From Microbacterium sp. TNHR37B (lineage in GTDB: Bacteria; Actinomycetota; Actinomycetes; Actinomycetales; Microbacteriaceae), in the NCBI RefSeq assembly GCF_001620065.1, contig NZ_LQGV01000003.1, forward strand, positions 806,001-870,000: a stretch of DNA of 64,000 bases, written 5' to 3'. Below the pieces are notes generated by a model. That model was not told the DNA's origin. It saw only the letters and a list, made by a program, of their open reading frames with translations, and ran no database searches. Position numbers and translations under genes: made by a program. Positions 22,614 through 30,964 of this stretch are shown one piece after another. Position 1 is the stretch's first letter; every line of letters begins with the position of its first letter.

Positions 22614-25343
22614 GTGACGGCGATGCGCACTCGGTCCTCGCTGCGGACGGCGCTCGGCCTCGCGACGGTCCTCGTGCTGCTCGCGGCGCCCTTCGCCGCC
22701 GCGCCCGCCATCGCCGCAGAGGACGTCGCGGCGCCGTCGGTGGCCGCGGAGGATCCCGCTCTGGACTCGACGACCGGCGACCAGGCGACCGGGGACCAGG
22801 CGACCGGGGACCAGGATCCGGCAGACGCCCCGGACGACTCCCCCGCGGATGGAGAGCCGGGCGGCCCCGACGCCGAGGGCCCGGAGCCCACCCCGGCACC
22901 GACGCCCACCCCCACGAGCACTCCGAGCCCGACACCGACCGGCCCCGCGCCGACGCCGGAGCCCACGGCCACCCTCGTTCCGACTCCGACGCCCACGCCC
23001 ACCGCGAGCCCGTCCCCGACTCCCGACCCCGACCCCGACGGGCCGCTCGAGGTGTCCGACGTGCTCTTCGAGTGGGGCATCAACCACGAGAGCAACGGCG
23101 GCTCCTACTTCGGCGGCTGCAACTTCCTGTCCGCGGGCATCGCCGGCGACACCCGCAGCGCTCGCGTGTGGACGCAGGCCGATGGCTTCTACCGCTCCGA
23201 GGACGGCAACACGACGATCGTGCGGCCCACCGCCGACGGCAGTGCCCTCACCCAGCCCACGTGGGCGACTAAGTGTCAGACTCCGACGGGAGAGTCTGTC
23301 ACCGGTGTCGTGAGCGCGACCTCCCCGCGCAGCCACACGGACTCCCGCGTGCAGATCGCGGGCGGATCCGGCACGATCGACGCCGCCGCGGGGACGGCGC
23401 AGATCTCGTGGCAGGGCTCCTTCACCGTCGCGTACTACGGCGGCATGACCTACTGGTCGGCGTCCGACCCCGTGCTGACGGTCGCCCCCGACGGGGCCGG
23501 TACGCTCACCGCGCGGCTCTCCGGCTACGCGGCCGACATGGACGACCCGTCGATCTGGGCGCCGCTCCCGGCGCGGACCGTGACCCTCGCCACCTTCCGC
23601 GGCGTCGACGTATCCGCCTCCGGCCTGACCCTTCGTCCCGACTTCCTCGACGTCACCATTCCGGCCGAGATCGCCGGACGCAATCCGCAGGCGGTCAAGA
23701 CGGCGGCCAACGCGGCGTGGTGGGGAGCGTTCCCGTCCGACTTCCTGCGCTTCCAGGAGCTGACGGGCCAGAACTCCTACTGGTACACGACCGACGGAGG
23801 GGCCGACAGCATCCAGCCCCGGAAGGTCCCCACGCCCGTCGTCGTCACGGTCGGTGCGCGCACCCCCGCCCCCATCGCGCCCGCCGTCACGTCGCATCCG
23901 CAGTCGACGACGGTCGAGGACGGACGGACGGCGTCCTTCACCGTCACCGCGAGCGGACGACCGTTGACCTACCGCTGGCAGAGCCGGACCCCGTCGACGG
24001 AATGGACCGAGGTCGAGGGCGCGACCACCGCGGCCCTCACGGTGACCGCCGCGCGGGCGCTCGACGGCAGCCGATACCGCGTCGTCGTCTCCAACGCGCT
24101 GGGCGAGGCCGTCTCGCGCGAGGCGACCCTCACGGTGCGCGCCGCGGGCGCGGCCGAACCGGGCGATGACGGAGGCACGACGCCCGAGGGAGAGGGGCCA
24201 CGGGAGACCTCCGGTGCGCTGTTCGACTGGGGCATCAACAACGAGAGCAGCGGCGGCGCCTATTTCGGCGGCTGCAACTTCCTCTCCGCGGGGGTCGCGG
24301 GCGATGCCGGATCGGCGCGGGTCTGGACGGAAGCCGACGGCTTCTACCGCAGCCGCGACGGCAACACCACGATTGTGCGACGCACGGACGGCATCGACGA
24401 ACGACCCGCGTGGTCGACCCGGTGCGACACCCCCGAGGGCACGAGCGTCAACGGCAAGACGACGAGCGCGGCCGACAGCGTCACCCAGACGCGGGTGCGG
24501 ATCACCGGAGGCACCGGCGTCATCGACCCCGACAAGGGCACCGCACGCCTGTCCTGGAAAGGCGCGTTCACGGTCGCCTACTACGGCGGTATGACCTACT
24601 GGTCGGCCGCCGACCCCGTCCTCACGGTCGACGCCGACGGTTCCGGCACGCTCACCGCGACCCTCTCCGGCTACGCCTCGGACATGGACGACACGTCGGT
24701 GTGGGGCCGCATCGCGCCCCGATCGGTCGTGTTGGCGACGCTGACGGGCGTGGAGATCACGCGCAACGGGCTCACTCATACACCCGACTACCTGGGCGTC
24801 TCCGTTCCGTCCGAGATCGCGGGACGGAACCCGCAGCCGGCGCGGATGGCGGAGAACCGGGGATGGTGGGGGGCGTTCCCCGCCGATTTCGTGCGGTTCC
24901 AGACCCTCACGGGACAGAGCTCGTACTGGTACACGACCGCGGGCGGCGCGGGCACGATCCAGCCCCGGAAGGTGCCGCTGCCGATCACGGTGTGCGCGAC
25001 GGAGAACTGCCGTGTCCCCGAGGCCACCGCCGCGGACGGCCCCGACTCCCTGACGCTCACGCAGACGGCGGTCGCACCGCCGAAGCCCCGGCTTCGCGCC
25101 GCCGCCCAGGCGCCGGTTCCGCCGCAGGCGGCGCACGAGGTCGTCCTCATCCAGCAGGTCGCCGCTGCCCCGGTCGTCTCCGCCGCAGCGGCGATCGACG
25201 AGCGGGTCGTGTGGGCCGCGGCTGCGCTCGCGGCGATGCTCGCCGTGCTCGTGCTCATCGCGGGCCTCGGCGGCGTGGTGGTGCTGGCGGGGTCACCGCC
25301 CCCGGCCGGTGGGCGGTCCTCGCCCTCGGCGACGGGCGGCTGA
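22614..25343 (+). CDS. Membrane-anchored protein with two HtaA-type heme-binding domains
   Basis: A 909-residue surface protein. The GTG start at 22614 is eight bases after GGAGG; the ATG at 22623 would be too far from it. A signal peptide (to about residue 37) is followed by a linker with a TGDQA triplet repeat and long Thr/Pro runs (to about 145). HtaA domain 1 spans about 145-410, an Ig-like domain about 430-510, and HtaA domain 2 about 530-775. Each HtaA domain has FEWGIN/FDWGIN, YFGGCNFLSAG, TKC/TRC and FTVAYYGGMTYWSA. A C-terminal helix (VWAAAALAAMLAVLVLIAGLGG) anchors it. It is the last gene of the hmu operon. Confidence 0.88.
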   Translation: MTAMRTRSSLRTALGLATVLVLLAAPFAAAPAIAAEDVAAPSVAAEDPALDSTTGDQATGDQATGDQDPADAPDDSPADGEPGGPDAEGPEPTPAPTPTPTSTPSPTPTGPAPTPEPTATLVPTPTPTPTASPSPTPDPDPDGPLEVSDVLFEWGINHESNGGSYFGGCNFLSAGIAGDTRSARVWTQADGFYRSEDGNTTIVRPTADGSALTQPTWATKCQTPTGESVTGVVSATSPRSHTDSRVQIAGGSGTIDAAAGTAQISWQGSFTVAYYGGMTYWSASDPVLTVAPDGAGTLTARLSGYAADMDDPSIWAPLPARTVTLATFRGVDVSASGLTLRPDFLDVTIPAEIAGRNPQAVKTAANAAWWGAFPSDFLRFQELTGQNSYWYTTDGGADSIQPRKVPTPVVVTVGARTPAPIAPAVTSHPQSTTVEDGRTASFTVTASGRPLTYRWQSRTPSTEWTEVEGATTAALTVTAARALDGSRYRVVVSNALGEAVSREATLTVRAAGAAEPGDDGGTTPEGEGPRETSGALFDWGINNESSGGAYFGGCNFLSAGVAGDAGSARVWTEADGFYRSRDGNTTIVRRTDGIDERPAWSTRCDTPEGTSVNGKTTSAADSVTQTRVRITGGTGVIDPDKGTARLSWKGAFTVAYYGGMTYWSAADPVLTVDADGSGTLTATLSGYASDMDDTSVWGRIAPRSVVLATLTGVEITRNGLTHTPDYLGVSVPSEIAGRNPQPARMAENRGWWGAFPADFVRFQTLTGQSSYWYTTAGGAGTIQPRKVPLPITVCATENCRVPEATAADGPDSLTLTQTAVAPPKPRLRAAAQAPVPPQAAHEVVLIQQVAAAPVVSAAAAIDERVVWAAAALAAMLAVLVLIAGLGGVVVLAGSPPPAGGRSSPSATGG

Positions 25344-25376
25344 CGGGGTCGGCGGACGGACGGACGGACCGCGGGG

Positions 25377-25733
25377 CTACGGACGCAGGGGCAGGAGAGC
25401 CGTGAGGTCTGCGCGCGTCCCGGAGGCCAGGATCCGGCCGGCGGCGACCGCGTCGCGCCATCCGAGCGTTCCCGTGGCGAGGGCGATCCAGGTGGTCGCG
25501 TCGGTCTCCACGACGTTGGGCGGGGTCCCCCGCGTGTGACGGGGACCCTCGAGCACCTGCACGGCGCCGAACGGCGGCACCCGCACCTCCACCGAGTTGC
25601 CCGGTGCCTTCTCCGCGAGCAGCTGCAGCAGGTAGCGCACCGCCGTGGCGAGGTCGGTGCGGGCCGGCGCATCGCCGGCGGTCACAGCGGCGAGGGCCGC
25701 ACGCCCGTCGTCGGTGGAGATCTTGCGCGCCAT
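25377..25733 (-). CDS. Sterol carrier (SCP2)-like family protein
   Basis: A 118-residue protein of the bacterial sterol-carrier-like family that commonly neighbours purD in actinobacteria. Features: [65 protein letters not shown], then a helical end. It probably binds a small hydrophobic ligand; the actual role is unknown. The ATG at 25733 lies seven bases from a -10 TACGGT (minus strand), which favours it over GTG 25742. Divergent from purD across about 43 bases, so the two promoters abut. Confidence 0.88.
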   Translation of the reverse strand: MARKISTDDGRAALAAVTAGDAPARTDLATAVRYLLQLLAEKAPGNSVEVRVPPFGAVQVLEGPRHTRGTPPNVVETDATTWIALATGTLGWRDAVAAGRILASGTRADLTALLPLRP

Positions 25734-25776
25734 GGACTCCACCGTAGCCGCGAGGCCGCGTCGCTAGGCTGGAGGG

Positions 25777-27063
25777 GTGCGCATCCTCGTCCTCGGTTCC
25801 GGTGCCCGCGAGCACGCCATCCTCCTCGCCCTGAAGGGAGAGGAGGACGGTCACGAGCTGTTCGCCGCCCCCGGGAATGCCGGCATCGGCGAGGTCGCCG
25901 CCCTCGTTCCCACCCTCGACCCGGTCGACCCCGCAGCGGTCACCGAGTACGCCAACGCCGAACGCATCGACCTCGTCGTCGTCGGCCCCGAGGCCCCGCT
26001 CGTCGCCGGCGTCGCCGACGCCCTCCGCGAGCGCGGCATCCCGGTCTTCGGCCCCGGCAAGGCGGCCGCGCAGCTGGAGGGCTCGAAGGCATTCGCCAAG
26101 CGGATCATGGAGGCCGCCGGAGTTCCGACCGGACGCGCGACCCGGGCCCACACGCGCGCGGAGGTCGAGTCCGCCCTCGACGCCTACGGGGCGCCCTACG
26201 TCGTCAAGGCCGACGGCCTCGCCGCCGGGAAAGGCGTCATCGTCACGTCGGATCGAGAGGCCGCCCTCGCGCACGCCGACGCCTACCTGGGCGCGTCCCC
26301 CGTCCTGATCGAGGAGTTCCTCAGCGGCCCCGAGGTCTCCCTCTTCTTCGTATCCGACGGTGACACCGTCCGGGCGCTGAGCCCCGCCCAGGACTTCAAG
26401 CGCGCCTACGACGGCGACGAAGGTCCGAACACCGGCGGCATGGGCGCGTACTCCCCTCTCCCGTGGCTGGCGGGCGCGTTCGGCGGCGAGGAGGAGTTCG
26501 TCGCCGAGGTCACCCGGACCGTCGCCGAGCCGGTCATCCGCCAGCTCGACGCGGAGGGAACCCCCTTCATCGGCCTCCTCTATGCCGGGCTGATCCTCAC
26601 CGAGCAGGGCGTGAAGGTCATCGAGTTCAACGCCCGCTTCGGCGATCCGGAGACCCAGGTCGTGCTCGCCCGGCTCGCGACTCCCCTGTCGAGCCTCCTC
26701 ATGGCCGCCGCCAGCGGAAACCTGGAGGACGAGCCGGCACCGCAGTTCGCCGAAGCGGCGGCAGTGACGGTGGTCGTGGCGAGCGAGGGTTACCCCGAGG
26801 CGCCCGTGACCGGTCGGGAGATCCACGGGATCGAGGCCGCGGAGGCCGTCGAGGGAGTGCATCTCGCGCACGCGGCCACGGCCGCACGCGAGGGAGCACT
26901 CGTCGCGACCGGCGGACGCGTCCTGAACGTCGTGGCGCTCGGCAACACGTTCTTCCAGGCCCGCGATCGCGCCTACCGTGCGGTGGACGCCCTCACGCTG
27001 GACGGGTCGCACCACCGCCGCGACATCGCCGCCCGCGTCGCCGAGGAACCCTCTGCGGACTGA
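25777..27063 (+). CDS. purD: Phosphoribosylamine-glycine ligase (GAR synthetase)
   Basis: A 428-residue PurD, an ATP-grasp enzyme joining glycine to phosphoribosylamine (purine step 2). MRILVLGSGAREHAILLAL opens the Rossmann-like N-domain. The ATP-grasp core has YVVKADGLAAGKGVIVT, QDFKRAYDGDEGPNTGGMGAYSP and VKVIEFNARFGDPETQVVL with the metal-binding Glu/Asn. The C-domain ends normally. The GTG start is six bases after a -10 TAGGCT (25765-25770), hence probably leaderless. Confidence 0.97.
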   Translation: MRILVLGSGAREHAILLALKGEEDGHELFAAPGNAGIGEVAALVPTLDPVDPAAVTEYANAERIDLVVVGPEAPLVAGVADALRERGIPVFGPGKAAAQLEGSKAFAKRIMEAAGVPTGRATRAHTRAEVESALDAYGAPYVVKADGLAAGKGVIVTSDREAALAHADAYLGASPVLIEEFLSGPEVSLFFVSDGDTVRALSPAQDFKRAYDGDEGPNTGGMGAYSPLPWLAGAFGGEEEFVAEVTRTVAEPVIRQLDAEGTPFIGLLYAGLILTEQGVKVIEFNARFGDPETQVVLARLATPLSSLLMAAASGNLEDEPAPQFAEAAAVTVVVASEGYPEAPVTGREIHGIEAAEAVEGVHLAHAATAAREGALVATGGRVLNVVALGNTFFQARDRAYRAVDALTLDGSHHRRDIAARVAEEPSAD

Positions 27064-27096
27064 CGACGCCCCCGTCCCGGCCGCGGGAGCGTCGTC
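27062..27096. terminator. Hairpin between convergent purD and DHA2 genes
   Basis: GACGACGC (27062-27069) and GCGTCGTC (27089-27096) form an 8-bp stem whose loop can pair further (CCC with GGG). It lies immediately after the purD stop in a 56-base convergent gap. Confidence 0.5.
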
Positions 27097-27119
27097 CGTC
27101 GAGGGTCAGCGCCGCGCTG

Positions 27120-28646
27120 TCAGCGCTGCGGCGTGAGCGGCGGACGCCGCAAGAACAGCACGGCCACGACGCCGATCAGGATCACCGCGGCGGGAACGAG
27201 GATCGACTGCGCCATGGCCGTCGAGAAGCCGTCGAGCACGAACGGCGGCAGGGTCCCTCCGCCGAACTCCCCCGCCGCGTCGGACGCTCCGGGAAGGTTG
27301 GCGCTCAGGCGGGCCTGCATGACGGCGGCGATGGCGGCCGAACCGATCACCGATCCGATCGTGCGCGTGGTGTTGTAGATGCCGGCGCCGGCGCCCGCCT
27401 GACGCGGACCGAGGTTGCGGGTCGCCGTCGTGGCGAGCGGCCCCCACATCCCCGCGTTCCCGATCCCCATCACGGCCGAGGGGAGGAGGAACATCCAGAT
27501 CGGCGTGTCCACGTTCATGAGGCTCGCGTACCAGAAGAGCGATCCGGCGACCATGAGCAGTCCCGGCACCAGCAGCAGACGCGGGTCGGAGCGATCCAGG
27601 AGCTTGCCGGCCAGGGGCGCGAGCACACCCGAGAGCACCGCCATCGGGATCATCAGCAGCGCCGCCTCGGTAGGGGTCAGTCCCCGCGCGAGCTGGACGA
27701 AGAACATGAGCGGGAGGGTCATGCTCGTCACGGTGAACCCGACCGTCGCGATCGTCAGGTTGGCCAGCGAGAAGTTCCGCTCGCGGAAGAGGTCGAGCGG
27801 CACGAGCGGCTCGCTCTTCGTCCGCGCCTGCGTCCAGATGAACACCGCCATCACGACCACCCCGGCCGCGATCATGGTCCACACCCACGGCGCCCAGGAG
27901 AACTTCTCCCCCTCCTGCAGCCCGAAGACGATGAGGAACAGCGCGGCCGCGCTCAGGACCACGCCCACCACATCGAAGCGGTGCGGATGGGTCTCCAGGG
28001 CGGGCACGAAGATCCAGGCCAGGACGAACCCGATCACGCCCACCGGCAGGTTGATGAAGAAGATCCACGCCCAGCCGAAGCCGTCGACGAGGAGGCCTCC
28101 CGCGAGGGGGCCCACGAGGGTCGCCATCCCGGCCGTGGCTCCCCACAGGCCCATGGCGGCGCCGCGGCGGTGGGGAGGAAAGGTGCGGGTGATGACGGCC
28201 ATCGTCTGCGGCGTCATGAGCGCCGCGCCGAGGCCCTGCACGGCGCGCATCGCGATGAGCATCTCGAGCGACCCGGAGAGGCCGCAACCGAGCGAGGCGA
28301 GGGTGAAGATCGCCAAACCGATCAGGTAGATGTTCTTGGGTCCGAAGCGGTCGCCGAGGCGGCCCGTGATCAGCAGGGGCACCGCGTAGGCGAGCAGATA
28401 GGCGGAGGTCACCCACACGACGTTGTCGAGGTTGTTGGTGTCGGGGTCGAGGGCGGCCTTGATCGCGGGGTTGGCGACGGAGACGATCGTCGTGTCGACG
28501 AGGATCATGAAGAACCCGATCACCAGAGCCCAGAGCGCCGGCCACGGGCTTCGGGCGGGAGTGTCGGGAACGGAGTGGCCGGGAGCCGCGGCGCCGGAAC
28601 GAGACGACGCGGTCGTGGGGACGGACGCAGTGGTGGGATCGGTCAT
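27120..28646 (-). CDS. DHA2-family multidrug MFS efflux pump (EmrB/QacA type)
   Basis: A 508-residue drug:H+ antiporter with 14 predicted helices. Markers: FMILVDTTIVSVANPAIKAAL in TM1, TSAYLLAYAVPLLITGRLGDRFGPKN (MFS motif A in loop 2-3), RAVQGLGAALMTPQTMAVI, and GPLAGGLLVDGFGWAWIFFINLPVGV (motif C region). The Pro/Ser/Thr-rich N-terminus precedes TM1. The ATG overlaps the stop of the upstream PadR gene by four bases, so it is the regulator's likely target operon. Substrates are unknown. Confidence 0.93.
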   Translation of the reverse strand: MTDPTTASVPTTASSRSGAAAPGHSVPDTPARSPWPALWALVIGFFMILVDTTIVSVANPAIKAALDPDTNNLDNVVWVTSAYLLAYAVPLLITGRLGDRFGPKNIYLIGLAIFTLASLGCGLSGSLEMLIAMRAVQGLGAALMTPQTMAVITRTFPPHRRGAAMGLWGATAGMATLVGPLAGGLLVDGFGWAWIFFINLPVGVIGFVLAWIFVPALETHPHRFDVVGVVLSAAALFLIVFGLQEGEKFSWAPWVWTMIAAGVVVMAVFIWTQARTKSEPLVPLDLFRERNFSLANLTIATVGFTVTSMTLPLMFFVQLARGLTPTEAALLMIPMAVLSGVLAPLAGKLLDRSDPRLLLVPGLLMVAGSLFWYASLMNVDTPIWMFLLPSAVMGIGNAGMWGPLATTATRNLGPRQAGAGAGIYNTTRTIGSVIGSAAIAAVMQARLSANLPGASDAAGEFGGGTLPPFVLDGFSTAMAQSILVPAAVILIGVVAVLFLRRPPLTPQR

Positions 28647-29272
28647 GAGACGACGCTTTCTCTGAAGGCCTCGAGGCGGGCCATCGTGTCGGGCGGCAGT
28701 TCGTGCACGCCCCAGGGTGTGGCGGGATCGGCGAGCGCGGTCAGGACCGCGTCGAGCCAGGCGAGGTCGGCGTCGAGCAGATGGAGCTCACGCTGCGCCT
28801 CCACCAGGAACTGGAAGGGCACGCCGCGGGAACGGGCCGCGGCGAGTCCGGCGCGGTGCTCCGCGCGGAAGTCGGCGAGCACGGCGCGGCGGCGGCCGAG
28901 GAGCTCGGCGACCTCTTCGCGCGGCAGATCGTGCGCCGAGGACAGGGCCACCCGGAACTCCAGGATGCGGTCGACCTGGGGAAGGTGACGGCGCACCCAG
29001 TCGGCCCCGGCTTCGCTGCCCTCGGGCGTGATCTCGTAGGTGGTGCGCTCGGGGCGGTTGCCGTCGCGGTCCACTCCCACTTCGGCGATCAGTCCCGCCC
29101 GTTCGAGGCGTGCGACGGTGTGGTACAGCGTGCCCCGCGAGCCCCCGACGAGGCGGTCGTCGCGCCGCTGGTGCAGGAGCCGGAGCATCTCGTAGGGGTG
29201 CATCGGGCGCTCGCGGAGGAGTCCGAGCACCACGACGGCGAGCGGGGTGAGCGCGCGGGCATCGCCGGTCAT
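28643..29272 (-). CDS. PadR-family regulator of the DHA2 pump
   Basis: A 209-residue PadR regulator: winged helix LTPLAVVVLGLLRERPMHPYEMLRLLHQRRDDRLVGGSRGTLYHTVARLERAGLIAEVGVDRDGNRPERTTYEITPEG (about residues 8-87), then a VirR-like helical dimerisation domain. The ATG at 29272 follows a GGGAGGG Shine-Dalgarno. It is first in an operon with the efflux pump and has an 18-bp palindrome in its promoter, fitting ligand-induced derepression by a pump substrate. Confidence 0.92.
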   Translation of the reverse strand: MTGDARALTPLAVVVLGLLRERPMHPYEMLRLLHQRRDDRLVGGSRGTLYHTVARLERAGLIAEVGVDRDGNRPERTTYEITPEGSEAGADWVRRHLPQVDRILEFRVALSSAHDLPREEVAELLGRRRAVLADFRAEHRAGLAAARSRGVPFQFLVEAQRELHLLDADLAWLDAVLTALADPATPWGVHELPPDTMARLEAFRESVVS

Positions 29273-29311
29273 TCGCTGTCCCTCCCGTCCCGTCACGGCC
29301 ATCTCGGATGA

Positions 29312-29329
29312 ATAGTCCAGATGGACTAT
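29312..29329 (-). promoter_or_regulatory. PadR operator palindrome
   Basis: ATAGTCCA-GA-TGGACTAT is a perfect 8+8 bp dyad 40 bases upstream of the PadR ATG. A TATAGT on the minus strand overlaps it and could be the -10, so binding would occlude the promoter. The layout matches autoregulated PadR/efflux operons. Confidence 0.7.
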
Positions 29330-29345
29330 ATACCCATTTCTCCTT

Positions 29346-29429
29346 CGTCGAGAGCACATGCTCAGGTCGAGTGCATACCTTGTCGACGTCATCACGGTGT
29401 GCGCTCGATGCGAGCATGTGCTCTCGACG
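29346..29429. repeat. Dispersed hairpin repeat, copy A
   Basis: An 18-bp perfect outer stem (arm CGTCGAGAGCACATGCTC, 29346-29363; complement 29412-29429) encloses an inner 12-bp stem (CGAGTGCATACC with GGTGTGCGCTCG) that closes only if two U-G wobbles are allowed. The apical loop contains GACGTCA. It lies between divergent genes (PadR and TfoX-like). The same element recurs at 29824, 41818 and, decayed, near 58800. Confidence 0.85.
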
Positions 29430-29459
29430 CCCGAGACGGGGCGGGCGTACGCTGACGGC

Positions 29460-29783
29460 GTGTCCCGGGAACGTGCGCGAGAGGTGTTCGACGAGATCGC
29501 GGCGGATTGCCTCGTGCGCGACGGCGTCGACCTCGGTCGCATCTTTTCGGCCACCGGGCTGCGAGTGCGGGGCAAGGCATTCGCGTTTCCCATCGCGGAG
29601 GGTCTGCTGGCCAAGCTCCCCGAGGACCGCGTCACGCAGCTCGAGGCCGAGGGACGCGGCGAACGGATGGTGATGCGCGGCCGAGCGATGCGCGAGTGGA
29701 TCCTCGTGGACAACCGCGACCTCGACCTCTGGCCCGACGTCATCGAAGAGGCCCTCGCCTTCGTGGACGGCATCACCCCCTGA
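29460..29783 (+). CDS. TfoX N-terminal-domain-like protein (107 aa)
   Basis: A 107-residue protein resembling the TfoX/Sxy N-terminal domain: FDEIAADCLVRDGVDLGRIFSATGLRVRGKAFAFPIAEGLLAKLPEDRV ... GERMVMRGRAMREWILV, then a helical end. Stand-alone TfoX-N proteins are common in actinobacteria and have no proven role; competence regulation is known only for proteobacterial Sxy. The GTG start is six bases after a -10 TACGCT (29448-29453), so leaderless. The gene is bracketed by copies A and B of the hairpin repeat. Confidence 0.75.
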   Translation: MSRERAREVFDEIAADCLVRDGVDLGRIFSATGLRVRGKAFAFPIAEGLLAKLPEDRVTQLEAEGRGERMVMRGRAMREWILVDNRDLDLWPDVIEEALAFVDGITP

Positions 29784-29823
29784 CGCCCGCGCCGTCGTCC
29801 ACCCACGGATGCCCCCTCCCTTT

Positions 29824-29905
29824 GTCGAGAGCACATGCTCTGGCCGAGCGCATACCTCGTTGACGTCATCCCGGTGTGCGCTCGATGGGAGCATGTGCTC
29901 TCGAC
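29824..29905. repeat. Dispersed hairpin repeat, copy B
   Basis: The 17-base arms (29824-29840 and 29889-29905) are identical to those of copy A. The inner stem CGAGCGCATACC/GGTGTGCGCTCG has one wobble, and the loop contains TGACGTCA. Copy B differs from copy A mainly inside. It lies about 62 bases upstream of the purC promoter, between genes on the same strand. Confidence 0.88.
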
Positions 29906-29978
29906 GGTCGACGGTCAGCGGGGGGCACGGGAACGGGCACCGGCACCGGCACCGGCGCGGAGCCTCGATAATGGACGG

Positions 29979-30866
29979 GTGACGGATGCGCCCGCGACCC
30001 TGCCCGGCTGGACCCACGTGTACTCGGGAAAGGTCCGTGACCTCTACCGGCCCGACAGCGGACGGGACGGCACGATGCTCGTCGTCGCGAGCGACCGCGT
30101 GAGCGCGTTCGACCACGTGCTCGACCCCGGGATCCCCGGCAAAGGCGCTCTGCTCACGGAGCTCAGCCTCTGGTGGTTCGACCAGCTCGGCGGGGCCGAC
30201 GGCGGCCGCCCGATCCCAAACCACCTCGTTCCGGGAGCCAGCGCCCCCGAGGCCGTGGCCGATCGCGCGATGGTCGTCAAGGCCCTCGCGATGCAGCCGA
30301 TCGAGTGCGTCGTGCGCGGATACCTCACCGGATCCGGCTGGACCGAGTATCAGCAGACCCGAACGGTGTGCGGCGTCGCCCTGCCCGAGGGGCTGGAGAA
30401 CGGCGACCGCCTTCCCGAGCCGATCTTCACGCCCGCCTACAAGGCGCCGCTCGGCGAGCACGACGAGAACATCACGTTCGAGGAGACCGTCGACATCGTT
30501 GGCGCCGACCGCGCGGCCGAGCTGCGCGACGCGTCGATCGAGGCCTACACGCGCGCCTCGACGATCGCGGAGGCGAAGGGCCTCATCCTCGCCGACACGA
30601 AGTTCGAGTTCGGCCTCGACGCCGACGACGTGCTCACCCTGGCCGACGAGGTGCTGACGAGCGACTCGTCGCGGTACTGGGACGCGGAGGCGTGGCGCAC
30701 GGGGTCCACCCCGGCGGAGCGGATGGCAAGCTTCGACAAGCAGATCGTCCGCGATTGGCTGGCCGCGAAGTGGGACAAGACCGGCACCCCGCCCCCGCTT
30801 CCCGCGGAGATCGTCGACCGGACGGCGGCCACGTATCGCGAACTGGTCGGGCGGCTCACCCGCTGA
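29979..30866 (+). CDS. purC: SAICAR synthetase
   Basis: A 295-residue PurC, which adds aspartate to CAIR using ATP (purine step 8). Signatures: HVYSGKVRDLYRPDSG, LVVASDRVSAFDHVLDPGIPGKGALLTELSLWWF, CVVRGYLTGSGWTEYQ and LADTKFEFGLDADDVLTLADEVLTSDSSRYWD. The GTG at 29979 is six bases after GATAAT (29967-29972), making the message leaderless and excluding upstream in-frame starts, which would run through the hairpin repeat. It precedes a nucleobase permease gene. Confidence 0.96.
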   Translation: MTDAPATLPGWTHVYSGKVRDLYRPDSGRDGTMLVVASDRVSAFDHVLDPGIPGKGALLTELSLWWFDQLGGADGGRPIPNHLVPGASAPEAVADRAMVVKALAMQPIECVVRGYLTGSGWTEYQQTRTVCGVALPEGLENGDRLPEPIFTPAYKAPLGEHDENITFEETVDIVGADRAAELRDASIEAYTRASTIAEAKGLILADTKFEFGLDADDVLTLADEVLTSDSSRYWDAEAWRTGSTPAERMASFDKQIVRDWLAAKWDKTGTPPPLPAEIVDRTAATYRELVGRLTR

Positions 30867-30964
30867 TCCTCGCCGGAACTTCCGGCCTGTCACAACCACG
30901 CTCCCAGGGTTCTCCCAGATAGCCTGACCCCAGGCACCCCCACACCCTTTCGAGGAGCACACTC

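Noticed and set aside
22326..25136. Very long open frames antisense to the HtaA protein and to other genes
   Set aside because: They are the usual high-GC shadow frames: Arg/Pro/Gly-rich, no Shine-Dalgarno and no recognisable domains.
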